From Pseudomonas sp. A34-9 (GTDB lineage: Bacteria; Pseudomonadota; Gammaproteobacteria; Pseudomonadales; Pseudomonadaceae), in assembly GCF_029543085.1 (NCBI RefSeq), contig NZ_CP119967.1, forward strand, positions 1,948,501 through 2,012,500: DNA of 64,000 nucleotides, given 5' to 3'. A program made the translations under genes and the position numbers. Shown piece by piece: positions 1 to 8,640 of this stretch. Each line of letters begins with the position of its first letter. Within the stretch, counting starts at the first letter, position 1. The notes under the pieces are model-generated. The model was not told where the DNA came from. It was given only the letters and a program-made list of their open reading frames with translations, and ran no database searches.

Positions 1-333
1 CGTGGTTTTGGAGGGCGGCGGCTGATCTGGAAACCGCTCTTGCAGGGCTGTCTGGATCTTTTTCGGGCCCGGCGTGGTTTGACCTTGGCGCCGCAGCTCA
101 AGAATGGCTTCTTTGACCGCAAACGGCACAGCCTGTGCTTGAGAATGACGCTTGCGACTGCACTCCGCCAAGCCATTGATGCTGTCCGCGTTGTAGCGGG
201 CCACCCACTTGTAGCCAGTCTTGCGACTGATGCTGTGAGCCGCACAGAGTTGACTGAAGTTGAGCCGACCGGACAGATAGTCGGCGATGAACATCACTTT
301 AAGGTCCATAGGTTTCAGCTCTCGCCACGGCAT
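1..333 (-). CDS. IS481-family transposase, N-terminal part (runs off the window)
   Basis: Reading leftward from ATG at 333 gives 111 codons with no stop up to base 1. The protein begins MPWRELKPMD and continues with a helix-turn-helix region containing FSQLCAAHSISRKTGYKW at about residues 26-43, then a basic stretch and a proline-rich segment. This is the layout of IS481/IS3-like transposases, in which an N-terminal HTH precedes the DDE integrase core. The catalytic core is outside the window, so I cannot say whether the gene is intact. No strong ribosome site is seen. Confidence 0.75.
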   Translation of the reverse strand, partial: MPWRELKPMDLKVMFIADYLSGRLNFSQLCAAHSISRKTGYKWVARYNADSINGLAECSRKRHSQAQAVPFAVKEAILELRRQGQTTPGPKKIQTALQERFPDQPPPSKTT

Positions 334-416
334 GGTCAGATCCTCGGAATCGACCAGTGCCAGTTAAAAACTGTTACCTATGTGCTTGAACTGTTTTGTT
401 ACCTATGTGGGTGAGT
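1..416 (-). mobile_element. IS481-type insertion sequence, one end only
   Basis: The transposase N-terminus (ATG at 333, leftward) is preceded by a terminus that contains a 12-bp direct repeat, GTTACCTATGTG, at 373-384 and 398-409. Such short repeats near the end suggest transposase binding sites. The rest of the element lies outside the window, so the other inverted repeat and target duplication cannot be seen. The outer boundary near 410-420 is estimated, not proven. The element lies about 220 bp beyond the 3' end of gltA, a non-disruptive position. Confidence 0.6.
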
Positions 417-420
417 CATA

Positions 421-545
421 CCGGCAAAGCCTTTTGGTTCCTTTTTGGCGTTTGAAAAAGGGACTCGCTGTAAGAGCGAAACCGCCAGCGGCAGCACCCG
501 CAGCAACGGATATGCCCCCAAACCCCGAAAGCCAGTCGGCCCACA
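421..545. repeat. Degenerate Pseudomonas intergenic repeat (possible)
   Basis: This stretch between the IS end and the gltA terminator can be translated leftward as a 60-codon ORF with an SLLQRVPFSNAKK segment. I recall similar peptides as over-annotated short hypotheticals scattered through Pseudomonas genomes. That pattern fits a dispersed repeat better than a gene. There is no Shine-Dalgarno sequence. This is inference from memory and needs a genome-wide search. Confidence 0.3.
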
Positions 546-569
546 GGCCGCTGAGACCCCACAAACAAA

Positions 570-604
570 AACGGCCTCCATATAAATAGAGGCCGTTCTC
601 GTTA
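570..604 (-). terminator. Rho-independent terminator of gltA
   Basis: On the minus strand a stem pairs ACGGCCTC with GAGGCCGT around an A/T-rich loop (about 571-596). It is followed, toward lower coordinates, by TTTTTGTTTG. It starts about 30 bp after the gltA stop codon. Confidence 0.8.
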
Positions 605-634
605 CAAACTTAAGACGTCATCGCAAGACAAGTC

Positions 635-1924
635 TTATTTGCGGTCTTCCAGCTTGGTAATGTCACGCGACTCGTAACCAGTGTACAACTGGCGCGGACG
701 GCCAATCTTGTACGGGCTGGAGAGCATTTCCTTCCAGTGGGAGATCCAGCCAACAGTACGTGCCAGTGCGAAAATCACCGTGAACATACTGGTCGGAATA
801 CCGATCGCCTTGAGGATGATCCCCGAGTAGAAGTCGACGTTCGGGTACAGCGAGCGTTCGATGAAGTACGGGTCAGTCAGCGCGATCTCTTCCAGGCGCA
901 TGGCCAGTTCGAGTTGCGGATCGTTGTTGATGCCCAGTTCCTTCAGTACTTCGTCGCAGGTCTGCTTCATGACAGTCGCGCGCGGATCGCGGTTCTTGTA
1001 AACGCGGTGACCGAAGCCCATCAGTTTGAACGGATCGTTCTTGTCCTTGGCCTTGGCGATGAACTTGTCGATGTTCGAAACATCACCAATCTCGTCAAGC
1101 ATGGTCAATACGGCTTCGTTCGCACCGCCGTGGGCAGGGCCCCACAGTGCAGCGATACCGGCGGCGATACAGGCGAACGGGTTGGCACCCGAAGAACCTG
1201 CCAGACGCACGGTGGAAGTCGACGCGTTCTGCTCGTGGTCGGCGTGGAGGATGAAGATCCGGTCCATGGCCTTGGCGAGTACCGGGCTGATCGGTTTGAT
1301 CTCGCACGGGGTGTTGAACATCATGTGCAGGAAGTTTTCCGCGTACGTCAGGTCGTTGCGCGGGTACATCATGGGTTGGCCCATGGAGTACTTGTAAACC
1401 ATCGCTGCCAGGGTCGGCATCTTGGCAACCAGACGGATCGCGGAGATTTCGCGATGCTGCGGGTTATTGATGTCGAGGGAGTCGTGGTAGAAGGCCGAGA
1501 GGGCGCCGACTACACCGCACATGACGGCCATCGGGTGGGCGTCGCGACGGAAGCCGTTGAAGAAGGTTTTCAGCTGCTCGTGAACCATGGTGTGGTTTTT
1601 CACGGTGCTGACGAACTGGGCCTTTTGTTCTGCGGTCGGCAGTTCGCCGTTGAGCAGCAGATAGCAGGTTTCCAGGTAGTCCGATTTTTCAGCCAGCTGT
1701 TCGATCGGGTAGCCGCGGTGCAACAGAATGCCGTTGTCGCCGTCGATATAGGTGATCTTCGACTCGCACGAGGCGGTCGACATGAAGCCTGGGTCGAACG
1801 TGAAGCGGCCCGTGGCCGTCAGGCCCCGAACATCGATTACATCGGGACCAACGGTGCCGGTTAAAATGGGCAGCTCGACGGGGGCTGCGCCCTCGATGAT
1901 CAACTGCGCTTTTTTGTCAGCCAT
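635..1924 (-). CDS. gltA: Type II citrate synthase
   Basis: Condenses oxaloacetate and acetyl-CoA to citrate, the entry step of the TCA cycle, in the cytoplasm. The 429-residue length fits the hexameric, NADH-sensitive type II enzymes of Gram-negatives. The catalytic triad motifs are visible: [11 protein letters not shown] (His near 265), GFGHRVYK (His near 306) and PNVDFYSG (Asp near 363). The ATG at 1924 has a strong AGGAGG 6 bases upstream. It is divergent from sdhCDAB, with separate sigma-70-like promoters in the shared intergenic space, and ends at its own terminator. Nothing is unusual in the sequence. Confidence 0.98.
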   Translation of the reverse strand: MADKKAQLIIEGAAPVELPILTGTVGPDVIDVRGLTATGRFTFDPGFMSTASCESKITYIDGDNGILLHRGYPIEQLAEKSDYLETCYLLLNGELPTAEQKAQFVSTVKNHTMVHEQLKTFFNGFRRDAHPMAVMCGVVGALSAFYHDSLDINNPQHREISAIRLVAKMPTLAAMVYKYSMGQPMMYPRNDLTYAENFLHMMFNTPCEIKPISPVLAKAMDRIFILHADHEQNASTSTVRLAGSSGANPFACIAAGIAALWGPAHGGANEAVLTMLDEIGDVSNIDKFIAKAKDKNDPFKLMGFGHRVYKNRDPRATVMKQTCDEVLKELGINNDPQLELAMRLEEIALTDPYFIERSLYPNVDFYSGIILKAIGIPTSMFTVIFALARTVGWISHWKEMLSSPYKIGRPRQLYTGYESRDITKLEDRK

Positions 1925-1981
1925 GTGGCCTCCTATTTATGCTTGAACCATCAGACAGACCCCCCACGCAGGGCCCGCACC

Positions 1982-2009
1982 ACTATAGTGAGATAAATTC
2001 GAATGTCAA
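1982..2009 (-). promoter_or_regulatory. Sigma-70-type promoter of gltA
   Basis: On the minus strand, TTGACA (2009-2004) and TATAGT (1987-1982) are separated by 16 bp, a near-consensus pair. It lies about 58 bp upstream of the gltA ATG. Confidence 0.65.
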
Positions 2010-2123
2010 TTTGCCTAAAGTCTTGCTCCAGAAGGCTTTAAGCGCACTTTTTCCTCGAAATTGACTGCCATTTACGCCTTTTATACGACTTGTGCAATCA
2101 GCTATTTGGGGTAGGTGATTGCG

Positions 2124-2152
2124 TTGTCATTAGTAACCTAACTGTCTATACT
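2124..2152 (+). promoter_or_regulatory. Sigma-70-type promoter of sdhCDAB
   Basis: TTGTCA (2124-2129), a 17-bp spacer and TATACT (2147-2152) make a near-ideal promoter. A transcript starting near 2159 would have a leader of roughly 125 nt before sdhC, containing GC-rich and self-complementary stretches. The leader could host sRNA or Crc/Hfq control, but no specific site was identified. Confidence 0.65.
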
Positions 2153-2272
2153 CGGCCACCGACCGCCAAGGGCTTTTGGGCCAGCTTTGTTGGGGGTCGC
2201 ATCCCTGGGTGGTGGTTACCTGACCAGTGCACTCCCCAACAACTTTGCCCTGATTGTTAGGGGCTCTTCAGT

Positions 2273-2290
2273 GTGAAAAAAAAGCCGTGA
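2273..2290 (+). other. Five-codon mini-ORF with A8 tract overlapping the sdhC start
   Basis: AGGGG at 2259-2263 is well placed for GTG at 2273. That GTG opens a five-codon frame (M-K-K-K-P) ending in TGA at 2288-2290. The TGA overlaps the GTG (2287) from which the sdhC frame starts, giving a GTGA junction. The mini-ORF includes eight consecutive A residues (2276-2283). SdhC has no good ribosome site of its own, so translational coupling or slippage is possible. A homopolymer sequencing error is an equally simple explanation. Confidence 0.4.
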
Positions 2291-2661
2291 AAAGCCAACG
2301 ACCTGTAAACCTAGACCTAAGGACCATCAAACTCCCCATCACCGGCGTTACGTCGTTTCTTCACCGTGTTTCCGGCATCATCCTCTTCCTGGGTATCGGC
2401 TTCATGCTTTATGCATTGGGCAAATCTCTGGGTTCCGAGGAAGGTTTTGCCGAAGTGAAGGCATGCTTGACCAGCCCGCTGGCCAAGTTCGTAGCATGGG
2501 GCCTCCTGTCCGCTCTGCTGTATCACCTGGTAGCCGGTGTGCGCCACTTGATCATGGACATGGGCATCGGTGAGACGCTGGAAGGCGGCCGCCTGGGCTC
2601 GAAAATCATCATCGCCATTTCCGTGGTGCTGATCGTTCTGGCAGGAGTTTGGATATGGTAA
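2287..2661 (+). CDS. sdhC: Succinate dehydrogenase cytochrome b556 subunit
   Basis: Membrane anchor of respiratory complex II; with SdhD it binds haem b and ubiquinone. The 124-residue product has three membrane helices (about 27-47, 66-88 and 103-123) and the conserved haem-ligand segment LLYHLVAGVRHL. The chosen start is GTG 2287, giving VKSQRPVNLDL. An upstream TTG (2254) is in frame but would add a non-hydrophobic leader. No Shine-Dalgarno lies directly before 2287; the nearest (AGGGG, 2259-2263) serves an out-of-frame GTG. sdhD starts inside the last codons, a 7-nt overlap. Confidence 0.93.
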   Translation: MKSQRPVNLDLRTIKLPITGVTSFLHRVSGIILFLGIGFMLYALGKSLGSEEGFAEVKACLTSPLAKFVAWGLLSALLYHLVAGVRHLIMDMGIGETLEGGRLGSKIIIAISVVLIVLAGVWIW

Positions 2662-3023
2662 CCAGCGTTACGAACCTTTCGCGTTCGGGCCTCTATGACT
2701 GGATGGCGCAACGTGTGTCTGCGGTTGTTCTCGCGGCTTATTTCATCTTCCTGATCGGATACCTTGCAGCGAATCCGGGCATTGGCTACGACCAGTGGCA
2801 TGGCCTGTTCGCTCACAACGGGATGCGTATTTTCAGTCTGCTGGCCCTCGTTGCCCTTGGCGCTCACGCCTGGGTCGGCATGTGGACCATCGCGACCGAC
2901 TACCTGACGCCAATGGCGCTGGGCAAGTCCGCGACTGCAGTACGTTTCCTTTTCCAGGCAGTATGCGGCATCGCGATGTTCGCTTACTTCGTCTGGGGTG
3001 TGCAGATTCTCTGGGGTATCTGA
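2655..3023 (+). CDS. sdhD: Succinate dehydrogenase membrane anchor subunit
   Basis: Second membrane anchor of complex II. The 122 residues form three hydrophobic helices (about 21-41, 58-80 and 93-115). The segment LGAHAWVGMW carries the conserved histidine region. The ATG at 2655 overlaps the sdhC stop and follows a GGAG-type site inside sdhC, so translation is probably coupled. sdhA follows after 3 nt. Length and motifs match Pseudomonas SdhD. Confidence 0.95.
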   Translation: MVTSVTNLSRSGLYDWMAQRVSAVVLAAYFIFLIGYLAANPGIGYDQWHGLFAHNGMRIFSLLALVALGAHAWVGMWTIATDYLTPMALGKSATAVRFLFQAVCGIAMFAYFVWGVQILWGI

Positions 3024-3026
3024 GTC

Positions 3027-4799
3027 ATGGCTAACATTCCAACGATTTCTTTCGACGCCATCATTATTGGTGGTGGCGGTGCCGGCATGCGCGCTGCGCT
3101 GCAACTGGCGCAGGGCGGTCACAAGACTGCCGTGATCACCAAGGTTTTCCCGACCCGTTCGCACACTGTGTCCGCCCAGGGCGGCATCACGTGCGCAATC
3201 GCGTCCGCTGACCCGAACGATGACTGGCGCTGGCACATGTACGATACCGTCAAGGGCTCCGACTACATCGGTGACCAGGACGCTATCGAATACATGTGTC
3301 AGGAAGGCCCGGCTGCGGTTTTCGAGCTGGACCACATGGGTCTGCCGTTCTCGCGTACCGAGCAAGGCCGTATCTACCAGCGTCCGTTCGGTGGTCAGTC
3401 CAAGGACTACGGCAAGGGCGGTCAGGCTGCACGTACTTGCGCCGCGTCCGACCGTACCGGTCACGCACTGCTGCACACCCTTTATCAGGGCAACTTGAAA
3501 GCCGGTACCACGTTCCTGAACGAGTACTACGCTGTCGACCTGGTGAAAAACCAGGAAGGCGAATTCGTCGGTGTGATCGCCATCTGCATCGAAACCGGCG
3601 AAACCACCTACATCCGCGCCAAGGCCACCGTACTGGCTACCGGCGGTGCAGGGCGTATCTACGCGTCCACCACCAACGCCCTGATCAACACCGGTGACGG
3701 CGTCGGCATGGCTCTGCGTGCTGGCGTGCCGGTACAAGACATCGAAATGTGGCAGTTCCACCCGACCGGCATCGCCGGCGCCGGTGTACTGGTTACAGAA
3801 GGTTGCCGTGGTGAAGGTGGTTACCTGATCAACAAGCACGGCGAGCGTTTCATGGAGCGTTATGCTCCGAACGCCAAAGACCTTGCCGGTCGTGACGTGG
3901 TTGCCCGTTCGATGGTTAAAGAAATCATCGCCGGCAACGGTTGCGGTCCGAATGGCGACCACGTAATGCTCAAACTCGACCACTTGGGCGAGGAAGTGCT
4001 GCACAGTCGTCTGCCAGGCATCTGCGAACTGTCGAAGACGTTTGCTCACGTTGACCCGGTTGTTGCGCCGGTTCCGGTTGTTCCGACTTGCCACTATATG
4101 ATGGGCGGCGTTGCCACCAACATTCACGGCCAGGCGATCACCCAGAACGCCGAAGGCGTGGATCAGATCATTCCTGGTCTGTTCGCGGTAGGTGAAGTGG
4201 CTTGCGTATCGGTGCACGGTGCCAACCGTCTGGGCGGCAACTCGCTGCTCGACCTGGTGGTATTCGGCCGCGCTGCCGGCCTGCACCTGGAAAAAGCCCT
4301 GACCGACGGCATCGAATACGACGACGCTACCGAAGCCGATATCGAAGCTGCCCTGTCGCGTCTGAACGCGCTGAACAGCCGTACTGATGGCGAAGACGTA
4401 GCAACCCTGCGTCGCGAGCTGCAAAGCTGCATGCAGAACTACTTCGGCGTATTCCGTACCGGCGAATACATGCAGAAAGGTATCGCTCAGCTCGCTGACC
4501 TGCGTACCCGCATCGCCAACGTGAAGATCAACGATAAGTCGCAGGCGTTCAACACTGCCCGTATCGAAGCGCTGGAACTGCAAAACCTGCTGGAAGTGGC
4601 TGAAGCTACCGCCATCGCTGCCGAAGTCCGTAAAGAGTCGCGCGGCGCTCACGCCCGTGAAGACTTCGAAGATCGTGACGACGAAAACTGGCTGTGCCAC
4701 ACCCTGTACTTCCCGGGTGACAAGCGCGTCACCAAGCGTGCCGTGAACTTCTCGCCGAAGACTGTTCCGACTTTCGAACCTAAAGTCCGGACTTATTAA
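3027..4799 (+). CDS. sdhA: Succinate dehydrogenase flavoprotein subunit
   Basis: Catalytic subunit that oxidises succinate to fumarate with covalently bound FAD, on the cytoplasmic face of the inner membrane. At 590 residues it has the normal length. An N-terminal FAD Rossmann motif ([13 protein letters not shown], about residues 13-25) is followed by [11 protein letters not shown], which holds the FAD-linking histidine near 46. Active-site segments [16 protein letters not shown]-like and [14 protein letters not shown] are present. It lies between sdhD (3 nt) and sdhB (11 nt) in the sdh-suc operon. Confidence 0.98.
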   Translation: MANIPTISFDAIIIGGGGAGMRAALQLAQGGHKTAVITKVFPTRSHTVSAQGGITCAIASADPNDDWRWHMYDTVKGSDYIGDQDAIEYMCQEGPAAVFELDHMGLPFSRTEQGRIYQRPFGGQSKDYGKGGQAARTCAASDRTGHALLHTLYQGNLKAGTTFLNEYYAVDLVKNQEGEFVGVIAICIETGETTYIRAKATVLATGGAGRIYASTTNALINTGDGVGMALRAGVPVQDIEMWQFHPTGIAGAGVLVTEGCRGEGGYLINKHGERFMERYAPNAKDLAGRDVVARSMVKEIIAGNGCGPNGDHVMLKLDHLGEEVLHSRLPGICELSKTFAHVDPVVAPVPVVPTCHYMMGGVATNIHGQAITQNAEGVDQIIPGLFAVGEVACVSVHGANRLGGNSLLDLVVFGRAAGLHLEKALTDGIEYDDATEADIEAALSRLNALNSRTDGEDVATLRRELQSCMQNYFGVFRTGEYMQKGIAQLADLRTRIANVKINDKSQAFNTARIEALELQNLLEVAEATAIAAEVRKESRGAHAREDFEDRDDENWLCHTLYFPGDKRVTKRAVNFSPKTVPTFEPKVRTY

Positions 4800-4810
4800 G
4801 GGTGACCGCC

Positions 4811-5515
4811 ATGTTGCAAGTCAGTGTTTATCGCTACAACCCTGATCAGGACGCTGCGCCGTTCATGCAGGAATTCCAGGTCGATACCGGTGGTAAAGAC
4901 CTGATGGTGCTGGACGTGCTGGCCCTGATCAAAGAGCAGGACGAGGGTTTCTCCTACCGTCGCTCTTGCCGTGAAGGCGTCTGCGGCTCCGACGGCATGA
5001 ACATCAACGGCAAGAACGGTCTGGCGTGCATCACGCCGCTGTCCGCCGTTGTAAAAGGTAACAAGTTGATCGTTCGTCCGCTGCCAGGTTTGCCGGTTAT
5101 CCGTGACCTGGTCGTCGATATGAGCATCTTCTACAAGCAATACGAGAAGGTGAAGCCTTACCTGCAGAACGACACGCCGGCTCCGGCCATCGAGCGTCTG
5201 CAGTCGCCAGAAGAGCGTGAAAAGCTCGACGGTCTGTACGAGTGCATCCTGTGCGCTTGCTGCTCGACCTCTTGCCCGTCCTTCTGGTGGAACCCGGACA
5301 AGTTCCTGGGTCCAGCTGCGCTGCTGCAAGCTTATCGCTTCCTGGCAGACAGCCGTGACACCAAGACCAACGAGCGTCTGGCTTCGCTCGATGACCCGTT
5401 CAGCGTCTTCCGCTGCCGGGGCATCATGAACTGCGTCAACGTATGTCCGAAAGGCCTGAACCCGACTAAGGCCATCGGTCACATCCGTAACATGTTGCTT
5501 TCGAGCGGCGTGTGA
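4811..5515 (+). CDS. sdhB: Succinate dehydrogenase iron-sulfur subunit
   Basis: Carries electrons from FAD to ubiquinone. The 234 residues contain the [2Fe-2S] motif CREGVCGSDG in the ferredoxin-like N-domain, the [4Fe-4S] motif CILCACCSTSCP and the [3Fe-4S]-type CRGIMNCVNVCPKG in the C-domain. The start is ATG 4811 rather than the in-frame GTG at 4802, because AAGGG just after the sdhA stop is well spaced for it and MLQVSVYRYNP matches the family N-terminus. Confidence 0.97.
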   Translation: MLQVSVYRYNPDQDAAPFMQEFQVDTGGKDLMVLDVLALIKEQDEGFSYRRSCREGVCGSDGMNINGKNGLACITPLSAVVKGNKLIVRPLPGLPVIRDLVVDMSIFYKQYEKVKPYLQNDTPAPAIERLQSPEEREKLDGLYECILCACCSTSCPSFWWNPDKFLGPAALLQAYRFLADSRDTKTNERLASLDDPFSVFRCRGIMNCVNVCPKGLNPTKAIGHIRNMLLSSGV

Positions 5516-5552
5516 TTCAGCTGCTGTAACCGCTGTACCGTAGAGGCTGTGG

Positions 5553-5570
5553 CGCGGGCTTCAACCCGCG
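5553..5570 (+). other. Hairpin in the sdhB-sucA gap
   Basis: CGCGGG and CCCGCG form a perfect 6-bp stem around CTTCAA, about 37 bp after sdhB. No U-tract follows, so it is more likely an mRNA processing or stability element than a terminator. The rest of the 251-bp gap (5516-5766) shows no gene. It may hold an internal sucA promoter, but I could not pick one convincingly. Confidence 0.3.
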
Positions 5571-5766
5571 TCATGGCTATAACCAGAGCAGTAGCCACAA
5601 GCTGCCGCTCTTATTTTGAAGAAATGAGACAAGCAGGGGCATCCGGGCTGGTACCCGGACTATCAGTGTGATCCTAAGTGGCTTGTTTTAGTCGCTGCAT
5701 TCGGACTTCTGCAAGTTTGCTCGGTGTCGACATCGATGGTGTTCCCCTAACCGAGGGTGACCAAGC

Positions 5767-8598
5767 ATGCAAGAAAGCGTGATGCAGCGCATGTGGAACA
5801 GCGCCTACCTTTCAGGTGGAAACGCTGCCTATGTGGAAGAGCTTTACGAGCTCTACCTGCACGACCCTAACGCTGTGCCAGAAGAGTGGCGCACCTACTT
5901 TCAGAAGTTGCCTGCCGACGGCAACTCTGCCACTGATGTTTCGCACTCCACAATTCGCGATCATTTCGTGCTGCTGGCAAAGAACCAGCGCCGCGCTCAA
6001 CCGGTTTCCGCCGGGAGCGTGAGCAGTGAGCACGAGAAGAAGCAAGTTGAAGTGCTGCGATTGATCCAGGCCTACCGTATGCGTGGCCACCAGGCAGCCC
6101 AGCTTGACCCGCTGGGGCTGTGGCAGCGTCCTGCACCTGCAGACCTGTCGATCAATCATTACGGCTTGACCAATGCCGATCTTGATACGACCTTCCGTGC
6201 CGGCGACCTGTTCATCGGCAAAGAGGAAGCGAGCCTACGCGAAATTCACGAAGCGTTGCAGCAGACATATTGCCGCACCATCGGCGCTGAATTTACGCAC
6301 ATCACCGATTCCGAGCAGCGCCAGTGGTTCCAGCAGCGTCTGGAGAGCGTGCGTGGTCGTCCGACGTACTCCGCCGACATCAAGAGCCACCTGCTTGAGC
6401 GCGTGACTGCCGGTGAAGGCCTGGAAAAATACCTGGGCACCAAATACCCGGGCACCAAGCGTTTCGGTCTGGAAGGCGGCGAAAGCCTGATTCCGATGCT
6501 CGACGAACTGATCCAGCGTTCCGGTTCCTACGGCACCAAGGAAGTCGTCATCGGCATGGCCCACCGTGGTCGTCTGAACGTGCTGGTCAATACCTTCGGC
6601 AAGAACCCGCGCGAGCTGTTCGACGAGTTCGAAGGCAAGAAGAAGGTCGAGCTGGGTTCCGGTGACGTTAAATACCACCAGGGCTTCTCGTCCAACGTGA
6701 TGACCGCCGGCGGTGAAGTTCACCTGGCCATGGCGTTCAACCCGTCCCACCTGGAAATCGTTTCCCCGGTGGTAGAAGGTTCGGTGCGCGCCCGTCAGGA
6801 TCGTCGTAACGACCCGACCGGTGAGAAAGTTCTGCCGATCTCCATCCACGGTGACGCTGCATTCGCAGGTCAGGGCGTGGTCATGGAAACCTTCCAGATG
6901 TCGCAGACCCGCGGTTTCAAGACCGGCGGTACCGTGCACATCGTGATCAACAACCAGGTCGGTTTCACCATCAGCAACCCGCTGGACTCGCGCTCCACCG
7001 AGTACGCCACCGACGTTGCCAAGATGATCCAGGCGCCGATCCTCCATGTGAATGGTGATGATCCGGAAGCCGTGTTGTTCGTGACCCAGCTGGCCATCGA
7101 TTACCGCATGCAGTTCAAGCGTGACGTCGTCATCGACCTGGTCTGCTACCGTCGTCGCGGCCACAACGAGGCCGACGAGCCAAGCGGCACCCAGCCTCTG
7201 ATGTATCAGCAGATCACCAAGCAGCGCACCACCCGTGAGCTGTACGCTGATCGTCTGACCCAGGGCGGTGTTCTTGACGCAGAGCGTGTTCAGGCGAAAG
7301 TCGACGAATACCGCAACGCGCTGGACAACGGTCTGCACGTAGTGAAATCGCTGGTCAAAGAGCCGAACAAAGAGCTGTTCGTGGACTGGCGTCCGTATCT
7401 GGGCCACGCCTGGACTGCGCGTCACGACACTCGCTTTGATCTGAAGACCTTGCAAGAACTGTCCGCCAAGCTGCTGGAAATTCCGGAAGGCTTCGTGGTT
7501 CAGCGTCAGGTCGCGAAGATCTACGAAGACCGTCAGAAGATGCAAGCCGGCGGCCTGCCGATCAACTGGGGTTACGCCGAAACCATGGCGTACGCGACCC
7601 TGGCGTTCGAAGGTCACCCGATCCGCATGACGGGTCAGGACATCGGCCGCGGTACGTTCTCGCACCGTCACGCTGTGTTGCACAACCAGAAAGACGCGGG
7701 CACCTACATTCCGCTGCAGCACCTGTACGACGGTCAGCCACGCTTTGACCTGTACGACTCGTTCCTGTCGGAAGAAGCGGTACTGGCATTCGAATACGGT
7801 TACTCGACCACCACGCCGGATGCGCTGGTGATCTGGGAAGCCCAGTTCGGCGACTTCGCCAACGGTGCACAGGTTGTCATCGACCAGTTCATCACCAGCG
7901 GCGAGCACAAGTGGGGCCGTCTCTGCGGTCTGACCATGTTGCTGCCACACGGTTACGAAGGTCAGGGCCCTGAGCACAGCTCGGCACGTCTTGAGCGTTA
8001 CCTGCAATTGTGCGCCGAGCACAATATTCAGGTTGCCGTACCGACCACGCCAGCACAGATCTACCACTTGCTGCGTCGTCAGGTGATTCGTCCGCTGCGC
8101 AAGCCGTTGATCGTGCTGACGCCGAAGTCGCTGCTGCGCCACAAACTGGCCATCTCGACCCTGGAAGATCTGGCCGAAGGTTCGTTCCAGACCGTGATCC
8201 CGGAAATCGATGCACTGGACCCGAAAAAGGTCGAGCGCGTTGTTCTGTGTAGCGGCAAGGTCTACTACGACCTGCTGGAAAAACGCCGTGCCGAAGGCCG
8301 TGAAGATATCGCCATCGTGCGTATCGAGCAGCTGTACCCATTCCCTGAGGACGACTTGAAAGAAGTCCTGGCTCCGTACACCAACGTCAAAAATGCCGTT
8401 TGGTGTCAGGAAGAGCCGATGAACCAGGGCGCCTGGTACTGCAGCCAGCACCACTTGCGTCGCAGCATCGGGAACCTCGACAAGTCTCTCGTACTTGAGT
8501 ACGCGGGCCGTGAGGCTTCTGCTGCCCCAGCTTGTGGTTACGCATCGATGCACGCCGAGCAGCAGGAAAAACTCCTGCAAGACGCGTTTACCATTTAA
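5767..8598 (+). CDS. sucA: 2-Oxoglutarate dehydrogenase E1 component
   Basis: Thiamine-diphosphate-dependent decarboxylase of the 2-oxoglutarate dehydrogenase complex; transfers the succinyl group to the lipoyl arm of SucB. The 943-residue size is standard. The N-terminus has the small E2-binding segment (YVEELYELYLHDP). The TPP fold shows AHRGRLNVL, HGDAAFAGQGVV and INNQVGFTISNP, and the C-terminal transketolase-like domain contains the EGQGPEHSSAR segment. The start is ATG 5767 after GAGGGTGACCAAGC. It is followed by sucB after 42 nt. Confidence 0.98.
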   Translation: MQESVMQRMWNSAYLSGGNAAYVEELYELYLHDPNAVPEEWRTYFQKLPADGNSATDVSHSTIRDHFVLLAKNQRRAQPVSAGSVSSEHEKKQVEVLRLIQAYRMRGHQAAQLDPLGLWQRPAPADLSINHYGLTNADLDTTFRAGDLFIGKEEASLREIHEALQQTYCRTIGAEFTHITDSEQRQWFQQRLESVRGRPTYSADIKSHLLERVTAGEGLEKYLGTKYPGTKRFGLEGGESLIPMLDELIQRSGSYGTKEVVIGMAHRGRLNVLVNTFGKNPRELFDEFEGKKKVELGSGDVKYHQGFSSNVMTAGGEVHLAMAFNPSHLEIVSPVVEGSVRARQDRRNDPTGEKVLPISIHGDAAFAGQGVVMETFQMSQTRGFKTGGTVHIVINNQVGFTISNPLDSRSTEYATDVAKMIQAPILHVNGDDPEAVLFVTQLAIDYRMQFKRDVVIDLVCYRRRGHNEADEPSGTQPLMYQQITKQRTTRELYADRLTQGGVLDAERVQAKVDEYRNALDNGLHVVKSLVKEPNKELFVDWRPYLGHAWTARHDTRFDLKTLQELSAKLLEIPEGFVVQRQVAKIYEDRQKMQAGGLPINWGYAETMAYATLAFEGHPIRMTGQDIGRGTFSHRHAVLHNQKDAGTYIPLQHLYDGQPRFDLYDSFLSEEAVLAFEYGYSTTTPDALVIWEAQFGDFANGAQVVIDQFITSGEHKWGRLCGLTMLLPHGYEGQGPEHSSARLERYLQLCAEHNIQVAVPTTPAQIYHLLRRQVIRPLRKPLIVLTPKSLLRHKLAISTLEDLAEGSFQTVIPEIDALDPKKVERVVLCSGKVYYDLLEKRRAEGREDIAIVRIEQLYPFPEDDLKEVLAPYTNVKNAVWCQEEPMNQGAWYCSQHHLRRSIGNLDKSLVLEYAGREASAAPACGYASMHAEQQEKLLQDAFTI

Positions 8599-8640
8599 CG
8601 CCTTCGCGCACCTGAAACCGAATTTAAGGAACCACAGATA

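Noticed and set aside
399..581. 60-codon minus-strand ORF between the IS end and gltA terminator
   Set aside because: Looks like a dispersed repeat that is often over-annotated; no Shine-Dalgarno, and it would overlap the gltA terminator region.
2523..4700. 725-codon open frame on the minus strand across sdhD and sdhA
   Set aside because: It is the complement of strongly coding sdh genes with high third-position GC bias; no ribosome site and no recognisable domain.
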